38,430 bases of DNA, taken from the NCBI GenBank assembly GCA_006227105.1, contig SBFR01000193.1:1-38430 (forward strand). The letters are read 5' to 3'. The stretch's first letter is position 1. Every line of letters starts with the position of its first letter. Both the position numbers and the translations under genes were made by a program. The DNA comes from Bacteroidota bacterium (GTDB lineage Bacteria > Bacteroidota > Bacteroidia > Flavobacteriales_D > Crocinitomicaceae). Below are positions 27,508-35,409 of the stretch, in pieces. A model generated the notes under the pieces. The model ran no database searches and was not told where the DNA came from. It saw nothing but the letters and a program-made list of their open reading frames with translations.

Positions 27508-27710
27508 GAAAGTTTTCAATACATAAAGAAAATAAAGAGCTTGAGCCTTCGGAAGAACAGATCCGAAGACACAAGGATTTCTCTCGTCTTCATCACGATT
27601 ATGAACGTCTGACGAAAAGAGGGAAAAAACCTATTTATCAGGATCCGAAACTATACATGCTTCTTGTATTGATCGGGATTATTCTTCTCATTATCTTCCT
27701 GGAGGACTAA
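27504..27710 (+). CDS. Small single-TM protein, candidate mini anti-sigma factor
   Basis: Start ATG 27504 overlaps the sigma-factor stop (ATGA). 68 aa, charged N-terminal region then TM LYMLLVLIGIILLIIFLED. Confidence 0.7.
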   Translation: MRKFSIHKENKELEPSEEQIRRHKDFSRLHHDYERLTKRGKKPIYQDPKLYMLLVLIGIILLIIFLED

Positions 27711-27716
27711 GCTTCA

Positions 27717-27747
27717 TTGTAAAATCTGTTTTTCTTTCGTAATTTCA
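27717..27747 (+). promoter_or_regulatory. Possible promoter of the PorP/SprF-like gene (TTG-N20-TAATTTCA)
   Basis: TTG 27717-27719, imperfect -7 box 27740-27747, 8 nt from the ATG. Confidence 0.3.
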
Positions 27748-27755
27748 TTTCTTAA

Positions 27756-28769
27756 ATGGGATCACCAAGACTGAAAATACGACTGCTATTTGCTGTAATG
27801 AGCTACTTGCTACCTCTTCAGGCGCAAGATATTCACTGGTCCCAGTTCAACGATAACCCGATTTTTCAAAATCCAGCACTTTCCGGGCACTTTGTTGGAG
27901 ACTATCGTTTTCATGGGAACTATAGGGATCAGTGGCGAAGTGTAACCGTACCTTTTTCAACTTTTTCCTTGTCGGCTGATTCAAGAATCTTTCAAAAACC
28001 CAATCTGGGTTATGGGTTGATGCTCTTTCATGACGTAGCGGGTGATGGTAATCTTAGAACGATTGAAATTCAAGGGAATCTTTCCTATCTATTGAAATTG
28101 ACATCAGACTCTTCTCAAGTCCTTCGATTTGGAATGAATTTCGGAATGAATCATCGACAGGTGAACTGGGATAATTTCTATTGGGACAATCAGTTCAATG
28201 GAATTGAATATGATCCATCTTTGCCATCCAACGAAACTTTTCAAACCGATCGTAGAACCAATTTTTCTATTGGTACTGGAGCCATGTATGAATTTCGAAA
28301 GGACGACAGAAATAAAGTCACAGCTGGTATTGGATTTTTTAATCTGAACCATCCTGATCAAGGATTTTATGGAACAGAGATCAAAAGAGATGTGCGGTTC
28401 AATTTCTTCGCTCGAGGGATGAGGAAGCTTGACGTGGACTGGGATCTTATTCCAAGTGTACAGCTAAATATTCAAGGAATTTATCGTGAATTACTCATTG
28501 GATCACAAGCTAAATATACACTCGTTAAAAGTGTAAATGATTACAAAGCATTTTATGGTGGTATCTTTTACCGTAACAGAGATGCGGCGTATATCAGCGT
28601 TGGAATGGATTATAACAATTGGTTCGCAGGATTATCCTATGACATCAACTTTTCCAAACTTGTACCGGCCAGTAGAACACGTGGTGGTGTAGAAATAGCG
28701 GTGCGATACATATTATTTCATTTCAAACCTTCCAAATCACTGCATAGGGTATGTCCAGATTATATCTGA
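27756..28769 (+). CDS. PorP/SprF family type IX secretion outer-membrane protein
   Basis: QDIHWSQFNDNPIFQNPALSGHFVGDYRFHGNYRDQWRSV signature, beta-barrel-like C-terminus. Confidence 0.92.
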   Translation: MGSPRLKIRLLFAVMSYLLPLQAQDIHWSQFNDNPIFQNPALSGHFVGDYRFHGNYRDQWRSVTVPFSTFSLSADSRIFQKPNLGYGLMLFHDVAGDGNLRTIEIQGNLSYLLKLTSDSSQVLRFGMNFGMNHRQVNWDNFYWDNQFNGIEYDPSLPSNETFQTDRRTNFSIGTGAMYEFRKDDRNKVTAGIGFFNLNHPDQGFYGTEIKRDVRFNFFARGMRKLDVDWDLIPSVQLNIQGIYRELLIGSQAKYTLVKSVNDYKAFYGGIFYRNRDAAYISVGMDYNNWFAGLSYDINFSKLVPASRTRGGVEIAVRYILFHFKPSKSLHRVCPDYI

Positions 28770-30988
28770 TCATCTTATATATCGTTCTTCCCTCTCTTGT
28801 CTTTGGCCAGGGGAAAGTATCGACCTACCTCAAACATGCTGAAGAAAAATACAAAGCCGGTGATTATTTCTACGCAGCAGAATTGTACCGAAAGGCCATG
28901 GACCTGGACAGCAATTCAGTAGCAACTTTATGGATGTATGCCGAAACACTGAGAGCTTACAAGGATTATCGTAAAGCAGAATATTACTATAAAAAGGTAT
29001 ACGAAAAGGAAGAGGCAGGTATTTATCCCTATTCACTACTCTATTGGGGGTTGATGCAAAAGCAGAACGGAAAATATGAAGAGGCTCTTGAGACCTTCAA
29101 AAGAGCAAAAAAGAAATATTCAAAAGATAAAAAAGGATATCTCTACCTGAAGTCGAAAAGAGAGATCGAATCATGTCTTTGGGCAAAGAATGCGATTAAG
29201 GACACTGCCGAGGTGAACTTTTTCCGTTTACCTGAAACGGTCAATACAAAGGATTCAGAGTTCGGACACTCACTCTATGATGGAAAGCTGATCTTCTCGT
29301 CATTAAGAGCGGATTCAGTGAGCACCGCCGAAGAGGTTTATGGAACAAATTATAAAACGAGATTATACTCCTCGAAAACGGAAAACGGAAGATACAATGA
29401 TGGTGAGTTGATACAGGACCTGTACAATGAATCACTGAATTCAGGAAATGGTACGTGGTCATTAGATGGCAAAAGGTTCTATTTCAGCTTTTGTCAAAGT
29501 GATTCTTATAACTACCGATGTAAGATCATGGTTGCTTATTATGAAAATGGTAGCTGGTCGTCAATCGATTCGCTAGGTGAAATAATAAATGAGCCTGGAA
29601 GCAATACCACGATGCCTTGTATTGGAGAGCTTGACGGGATGGAAGTTTTATTCTTTTCTTCAGACCGTGAGGGAGGTGAAGGTGGAATGGACCTCTATTA
29701 TTCAGCAATAAAAAATGGCAATCAATTCAGTAAGGTTAGAAATATTAAGGCCTTGAATTCACCGGATAATGAATTGTCGCCTTGGTGGGAAAATTCTACA
29801 AAAACACTTTATTTTTCTTCATCCTGGCCCGATAATTTTGGTGGATATGATGTCTTTTCCTCTTTGTACAAAACTCAGTTTGAAGAACCTTTAAATCTTG
29901 GTCTACCCATAAATAGTCCAGCGAACGACATTTATTATTTTAAAAATAAAGACACTTCATTTGTGACCAGTAACCGCATTGGAGTGTTGTATTCAAAAAA
30001 CCCGACATGTTGTTCCGATATCTTCTCTTCGACACCTATTATTCGTTTAGAAGAACCGACACCAAGAGAAACATTGGCTGAACTAAACAAGCGGTTACCA
30101 GTGACATTGTATTTCCACAATGACTGTCCTGATCCTAAAACCTGGGATACGCTGACAAAGGTCAATTATATCATCGGCTATGGTGAGTATAGGGAAATGC
30201 TTGAGAAATATCAAAAGGAATACTCAACGGGATTATCTGGTCAAAAAGCAGAAGACGCCAAAGAGGATATCGAAAACTTCTTCATTGAATTTGTCGATCA
30301 AGGGGTGAAAGACCTTGAATTATTTAGAGACCTTTTGCTTGAAGAACTTCAAAAAGGACTGAAAATTAAGATCATGGTAAAAGGTTTTGCCAGTCCATTG
30401 GCAAAGACAGATTACAATGTCAATCTTACAAAAAGAAGGATTTCATCTCTGATCAATTATTTGATGGCTTATGATAATGGAGTGTTCAGGCCTTACATTA
30501 CAAATACAGCATCCAACGGAGGTCATGTTGTCTTTCAAGGTGTACCTTTTGGAGAATACACCGCGAACAAATTCACCAGTGACAATTTTCACGATCAAAA
30601 GAATTCTGTTTATTCGAGGGCTGCTGCGATCGAAAGGAAAATAGAGATTCAAAGTGTAACCTATCTGGACGACAGAAAAGATTTCCCGATCAAGGTTGAA
30701 AAAGCGATTCAAGATGCCGGAAAAGTAAAGAGCGGAACTGTCATTGAAAAAGAATTCAGAATTCAGAATGTTACGAAAGAGAAGGTTGAACTTTTGGGAG
30801 TTGACACTCCATTTGACATTCTTGATATTCAATTAGAAGCAAATTCAATTGATCCTGAGGGTTCAGTTGTTGTAAAAATAAGTTTCAATACAACAGGATA
30901 CGCGGGTATGAATGTGAAGTACGTAGATGTAATTGTCTCCGGAACTGAAGAAACTCTTCGTCTTTATGTATCATCTGAGATCGAGTAA
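28751..30988 (+). CDS. PorE-like envelope lipoprotein-type protein: TPR, PD40 propeller, OmpA-like and DUF1573-like C-terminal domain
   Basis: TPR at N-terminus; PD40-like repeats (WSLDGKRFYFSF; FSSDREGGEGGMDLYYS; LYFSSSWPDNFGGYDVF); OmpA-like IKIMVKGFASPLAKTDYNVNLTKRRISSLINY; C-terminal DAGKVKSGTVIEKEFRIQNVTKEKVEL...VVVKISFNTTGYAG. Confidence 0.82.
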   Translation: MSRLYLIILYIVLPSLVFGQGKVSTYLKHAEEKYKAGDYFYAAELYRKAMDLDSNSVATLWMYAETLRAYKDYRKAEYYYKKVYEKEEAGIYPYSLLYWGLMQKQNGKYEEALETFKRAKKKYSKDKKGYLYLKSKREIESCLWAKNAIKDTAEVNFFRLPETVNTKDSEFGHSLYDGKLIFSSLRADSVSTAEEVYGTNYKTRLYSSKTENGRYNDGELIQDLYNESLNSGNGTWSLDGKRFYFSFCQSDSYNYRCKIMVAYYENGSWSSIDSLGEIINEPGSNTTMPCIGELDGMEVLFFSSDREGGEGGMDLYYSAIKNGNQFSKVRNIKALNSPDNELSPWWENSTKTLYFSSSWPDNFGGYDVFSSLYKTQFEEPLNLGLPINSPANDIYYFKNKDTSFVTSNRIGVLYSKNPTCCSDIFSSTPIIRLEEPTPRETLAELNKRLPVTLYFHNDCPDPKTWDTLTKVNYIIGYGEYREMLEKYQKEYSTGLSGQKAEDAKEDIENFFIEFVDQGVKDLELFRDLLLEELQKGLKIKIMVKGFASPLAKTDYNVNLTKRRISSLINYLMAYDNGVFRPYITNTASNGGHVVFQGVPFGEYTANKFTSDNFHDQKNSVYSRAAAIERKIEIQSVTYLDDRKDFPIKVEKAIQDAGKVKSGTVIEKEFRIQNVTKEKVELLGVDTPFDILDIQLEANSIDPEGSVVVKISFNTTGYAGMNVKYVDVIVSGTEETLRLYVSSEIE

Positions 30989-31012
30989 TCCTTAATTCTT
31001 CGTGGAATATTT

Positions 31013-31020
31013 TAATTTTG
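31013..31020 (+). promoter_or_regulatory. Possible -7 box (TAATTTTG) upstream of the acyltransferase gene
   Basis: Perfect TAnnTTTG 16 nt before ATG 31037; no clear TTG at -33. Confidence 0.4.
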
Positions 31021-31036
31021 CCATAAACAAAGCAAG

Positions 31037-32263
31037 ATGAGCACAGAGCAAACACAAGTGGTCAATGCTCCCAGACCAAGATTAAAGTTTATTGATATGG
31101 CGAGATCCTTTGCGATCCTGCTTATGATCGAAGGTCATTTTACAGGTGCTGCTTTGTCTGATGCATATCGTAAAGATGAGTACTTGCTCTACAGCCTTTG
31201 GCATAATTTACACGGATTGACCTCACCGTTGTTTTTTACGGTAACAGGATTGATCTTCGTGTATTTACTTTCCGGAAATACATCTGGTGGTTATTTTTCA
31301 AATACCAGAGTAACAAAAGGATTCAACCGAGTTCGTCAGTTATTATTTTGGGGATATTTCATTCAATTTAATCTCTGGAGTTTCAGTAAATCGATCTATT
31401 ATGGTAGTGAATTTCACATGGATTGGTTCTATGCATTTCATGTTCTGCAGTCGATTTCGTTCGGTATCTTATTTCTACTATTGATCTACGGGATCTATAA
31501 ATTGATCAATAAAGGAGCGCTATATTGGTATTATCTGATCGGCGGATTAGCGATGATGTACATATATGCTCATATGAAATATTACATCAATGTTCAACAG
31601 GACCTTGTAGCTGCAGGTACTATAGCAGAACCTCAATACTGGCCTACATGGGCTCCTAAGATCATTCAAAACATGTTTTATGGCCCTTATTCAGACTTTT
31701 CGTTTGTCAGGTATTCGGGTTATACTATTCTGGGAGGAATGCTAGGCAGCATCATTAGAACATATGAACATAAGACCAGAGAATGGTGGTTTGGTGCCGT
31801 ATTTATTGCGATTGCGTTAATTCTGAATTTTGGTACTCAGTCGGCTCTTCATTGGGTGGATAAATACACCGTTGCAAAAGGATTGACTGATCATGGTGTT
31901 CTTGAGCTTACCACTACCACTATTGCACGACTGGGTCAAGTTATAGGACTCATCGGAATACTGATTTATGTGGATAAACACTTTAATGTAAAATCCGGGT
32001 TGTTCCTTAAAATTGGACAGAATACATTACCGATCTACGTGGTGCACGTAATCATTTTATATGGAGGTGTTTTTGGTTTCGGGTTAAAGCCTCTATTGTT
32101 TGACAGAGATCTTCATCCTTGGATTGCAGTCAGTATTTCTGCCACCTTTATGATCCTGTTCGCAATAATGGTGAAGTACATCGAACCACTCGAGGAAATT
32201 TATGACAAAGTACTCAATAAGATCTCTGTGAAAAGACTTCTATTCAAATCAAAGAAGGCCTGA
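31037..32263 (+). CDS. Heparan-alpha-glucosaminide N-acetyltransferase-like (DUF1624-type) multi-TM protein
   Basis: RLKFIDMARSFAILLMIEGHFTGAAL...LTSPLFFTVTGLIFVYLL N-terminus, about 10 hydrophobic segments. Confidence 0.75.
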   Translation: MSTEQTQVVNAPRPRLKFIDMARSFAILLMIEGHFTGAALSDAYRKDEYLLYSLWHNLHGLTSPLFFTVTGLIFVYLLSGNTSGGYFSNTRVTKGFNRVRQLLFWGYFIQFNLWSFSKSIYYGSEFHMDWFYAFHVLQSISFGILFLLLIYGIYKLINKGALYWYYLIGGLAMMYIYAHMKYYINVQQDLVAAGTIAEPQYWPTWAPKIIQNMFYGPYSDFSFVRYSGYTILGGMLGSIIRTYEHKTREWWFGAVFIAIALILNFGTQSALHWVDKYTVAKGLTDHGVLELTTTTIARLGQVIGLIGILIYVDKHFNVKSGLFLKIGQNTLPIYVVHVIILYGGVFGFGLKPLLFDRDLHPWIAVSISATFMILFAIMVKYIEPLEEIYDKVLNKISVKRLLFKSKKA

Positions 32264-33322
32264 TTAGTTTTTCTTTGTACTCTTAGGCTTTTTCTTTGAC
32301 TTTGGTTTTTGCGGCTGGGTAATAGTGATTTTAGTGGTATAACTTCTAATCCCGCATTCGTCATCTACAGTTAATTTCACCTTGTATGTCCCAGGTTTCT
32401 TATACACATAGGTAACATTTTTCTCTTTTGAAGTAGAACCATCACCGAAATCCCATGAAATGCTTTTTGCATTCACAAAATAACTCTTACAAGAGATCAT
32501 TTGGTGTTGATCCTTTCCTGTCAATGGGGTAACAGTGTGATAGTTTACATCCAGCTTGAACTCATTCATTCGCTTGAGAACAACATCAGCTGCATGCTTT
32601 TGGATCTCTTTTGCCTCCTTGGTCCCAATGGTATTGGTGATCGCTCCTTCTGGACTTTCCCTGAAAATTGCCGCAAAATGAGTACAAGCAGACAGGTAAG
32701 AGCCATTTTTATTCGGATGCGCATTATCCGCATCATATAAATTAATTCCAGGATGTTTCCTTCTGAATTCTCTCCATACCAATCCAACCGGATCAATAGG
32801 CAGAGAAAATATTTCACTCACGTACTTATATCCAAATTCAATTCGATCGGTCATCTTATCATAAGAATCTGTTTCCGGTCGTTCCTCAAATCCATCTTTA
32901 TAACCCCAAGTCAGATACAAATGAATATTTGCACAAGGACTGTATTGCTTGATCGTATCCATGATCTGAACCATGTAAGGAATTGTAGCAGTATCGAGAT
33001 AAGAAGGCTCAAAAGTAAATTCACGAGAATAACCCTGGATCACCACATAATCCCATTTACGACTCTTGATCGCCTCATACATGTCAGGTCTGGTCGTATG
33101 CACATTAAATGATGCTCCTGAACGAGTATTCATCTCCACATGAACTTTTTTGCCTTTTGCAATACAGATCTTTTCAAAGATCTTAGGCATATTGTTCATG
33201 TGCGTATATGAGTTCCCAATAAATAAAATATTTGTGGAATCACCTGTGCCGGCATATCCAGTGCTACTGACGGCAGTTAGAATGCCACACGTCCCTAATA
33301 TTTTAAACAGCCACCTTTTCAT
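32264..33322 (-). CDS. Secreted SGNH hydrolase-like protein with C-terminal PKD domain and basic tail
   Basis: NILFIGNSYTHMNNMP (GDS-like block I), DADNAHPNKNGSYL (DxxH block V), PKD SISWDFGDGSTSKEKNVTYVYKKPGTYKVKLTV; tail KPKSKKKPKSTKKN. Confidence 0.82.
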   Translation of the reverse strand: MKRWLFKILGTCGILTAVSSTGYAGTGDSTNILFIGNSYTHMNNMPKIFEKICIAKGKKVHVEMNTRSGASFNVHTTRPDMYEAIKSRKWDYVVIQGYSREFTFEPSYLDTATIPYMVQIMDTIKQYSPCANIHLYLTWGYKDGFEERPETDSYDKMTDRIEFGYKYVSEIFSLPIDPVGLVWREFRRKHPGINLYDADNAHPNKNGSYLSACTHFAAIFRESPEGAITNTIGTKEAKEIQKHAADVVLKRMNEFKLDVNYHTVTPLTGKDQHQMISCKSYFVNAKSISWDFGDGSTSKEKNVTYVYKKPGTYKVKLTVDDECGIRSYTTKITITQPQKPKSKKKPKSTKKN

Positions 33323-33383
33323 AGGAATTCGAATACAATCAATTTTATATTCTGCGACATCAGCAATTTTCAGTCCATCAATT

Positions 33384-33770
33384 TTACGCCCTCAATTGAG
33401 CGGCAATTTCAGACAGTTCATCTTGACTCAGCTGAAGTTTTTGCTGTCCAAAATCCATGTCGTTAATCGAATTGATCGGAATTAAGTGAATATGCGCATG
33501 CGGAACTTCAAGTCCAATTACCGTAACACCAACTTTCTTGCATGGAAAAGTTGACTTGATCTTAGCTGCTACTTGTTTTGAGAACACCATCATTTCACCT
33601 AAAAGATCATCTTGAATGTCAAAAATATAATCCACTTCTACTTTAGGGATAACAAGCACGTGGCCTTTGCGCAAAGGCATAATATCTAAAAACGCCAGAA
33701 ATTTATCATTCTCTGCCACCTTGTGACACGGGATTTCCCCATTGACGATTCTGGTAAAAAGAGTAGCCAT
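33384..33770 (-). CDS. HIT family protein
   Basis: CHKVAENDKFLAFLDIMPLRKGHVLVIPK and histidine triad VPHAHIHLIPI. Confidence 0.94.
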   Translation of the reverse strand: MATLFTRIVNGEIPCHKVAENDKFLAFLDIMPLRKGHVLVIPKVEVDYIFDIQDDLLGEMMVFSKQVAAKIKSTFPCKKVGVTVIGLEVPHAHIHLIPINSINDMDFGQQKLQLSQDELSEIAAQLRA

Positions 33771-34243
33771 TATCTGGAGATCTCTAAAATTTCAAACTTC
33801 ATAATTCCAGCAGGAGTTTGTACATCCGCTATTTCTCCTTTTTCTTTCCCTAACAGCCCCTTACCAATTGGTGAGTCGATCGAGATCTTCTTTTCTTTCA
33901 GATCTGCTTCATTTTCGGCTACAAGTGTATACTCCATCTGCATGCCATTCGCGACATTCTTGATCTTCACTTTTGAAAGAATATAGACTTTTGAATTATC
34001 AATGTTTGTTTCATCGATAAGTCTGGCATTAGCAATAATACTTTCCAGCTTAGAGATCTTCATTTCAAGTAATCCCTGAGCCTCTTTTGCCGCATCATAT
34101 TCAGCATTTTCAGAAAGGTCTCCTTTATCACGAGCTTCAGCGATTTGAGCTGAAATTGCCGGACGTTGCACAGTCTTCATATCATGCAATTCATCCTTCA
34201 ACTTTTTTAATCCTTCTTCAGTATAATAATTAACCTGTGACAT
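33770..34243 (-). CDS. greA: Transcription elongation factor GreA
   Basis: YYTEEGLKKLKDELHDMKTVQRPAISAQIAEARDKGDLSENAEYDAAKEAQ. Start moved from 34306 to ATG 34243 (MSQVNYYTEEG) because upstream codons lie in a terminator. Confidence 0.95.
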   Translation of the reverse strand: MSQVNYYTEEGLKKLKDELHDMKTVQRPAISAQIAEARDKGDLSENAEYDAAKEAQGLLEMKISKLESIIANARLIDETNIDNSKVYILSKVKIKNVANGMQMEYTLVAENEADLKEKKISIDSPIGKGLLGKEKGEIADVQTPAGIMKFEILEISR

Positions 34244-34267
34244 TGTCTTTTTCTTTGATGTACTAAC

Positions 34268-34298
34268 AAAAACAAGAGAGCCCATCAGGACTCTCTTG
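34268..34298 (-). terminator. Rho-independent terminator downstream of the PorV-like gene
   Basis: CAAGAGAG...CTCTCTTG stem (34273-34280 / 34291-34298), followed on the - strand by T5. Confidence 0.8.
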
Positions 34299-34324
34299 AG
34301 TAACAAATATATGAAATAATTTTT

Positions 34325-35386
34325 TTACTTCAGATTGATCGTAGCACCAATTGTGTGAATGATACCAAATTGACCAGCGAATCTAGACGCATATTCAATA
34401 CCGATCGCGCTTTCATTTTTAGTGATCGCATCAACAGAGAAACCTGCTGTAGGACCAACTAATGCATTTGAACGATTCTCAGCAGACAGGATACCGTTTT
34501 CATAAACAAATCCTCCTCTTAAGTTGAATGCTACCTTACCAGTGGACATTCCATAATCCAAACCTACACGGAATTGATCCTTTGAGAATGAATTCGCTGT
34601 AAATCCAAATGCCGCGATCAACTTACTGTTCTCATTAAAGATAAAATCATATGATCCCATGATCGAAAGAAGCGAAGGCATTTCGTAAGTTGCTGATCTT
34701 TCTTCTAATGATGCCTGATATCCAGTAGACACATAATTCACCTGCTGAGCCAATCCATCACCTTTGTAACGCATTACCGGACCAACATTCTTAAGTGCAA
34801 TACCGAACTTCACTTGCTCCTGCTCTCCAGTCACATATCGAATACCTGCATCGATCGCCATTCCTGACGCTTTCAAGTTTGAGATACTTTCAGAGATCAC
34901 CTTGAAGTTAATTCCTCCATAGATAGATGCTGAGAAAGCCTTAGCATAACCAACGTTGAAAATATTTGCTCTTGGTGTAAAGAAACCAATATTTCCTTCC
35001 GGGTTAGCTACGGTAGTGATCGGAATATCACCGAAGTTCATTGACTGAACACTCACTGCAATTACGTCTGACTCAGAAACACGCAATGCAATACCCGCAC
35101 TGTTGAACGCAATTCCTGCGCTTCCCATCCAGTTGGAGTAATTGAACTTGATCTGAGTTTTATCCGTGAATGCAAGACCTGCAATGTTGTGGAAAGTCGC
35201 TTCCAAACCATTCACGTGTGCACCACCAGCATCACCGATAGCAGCACTTCTTGCCCATGGGTTAATAAGCATGTGAGAAGCACCTGCAGAACCAACACGA
35301 TCCTCATTCCCTGCGATCACACCGAAGCTGTAAATAACAGCTCCAGCAGCGATCAAACTTTTTATATTCAAAATTGAACTTTTCAT
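34325..35386 (-). CDS. PorV/PorQ family outer-membrane protein
   Basis: GSAGASHMLINPWARSAAIGDAGGAHVNGLEATFHNIAGLAF signature of PorV-type T9SS shuttle/barrel proteins. Confidence 0.87.
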   Translation of the reverse strand: MKSSILNIKSLIAAGAVIYSFGVIAGNEDRVGSAGASHMLINPWARSAAIGDAGGAHVNGLEATFHNIAGLAFTDKTQIKFNYSNWMGSAGIAFNSAGIALRVSESDVIAVSVQSMNFGDIPITTVANPEGNIGFFTPRANIFNVGYAKAFSASIYGGINFKVISESISNLKASGMAIDAGIRYVTGEQEQVKFGIALKNVGPVMRYKGDGLAQQVNYVSTGYQASLEERSATYEMPSLLSIMGSYDFIFNENSKLIAAFGFTANSFSKDQFRVGLDYGMSTGKVAFNLRGGFVYENGILSAENRSNALVGPTAGFSVDAITKNESAIGIEYASRFAGQFGIIHTIGATINLK

Positions 35387-35409
35387 CTCAATTTACTTTT
35401 TCTGTTCGA

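Noticed and set aside
34244-34306. N-terminal extension of GreA in the ORF track (MLLKRVLMGSLVFVSTSKKKT)
   Set aside because: It is translated from the terminator hairpin of the upstream gene; GreA homology starts at MSQVNYYTEEG.
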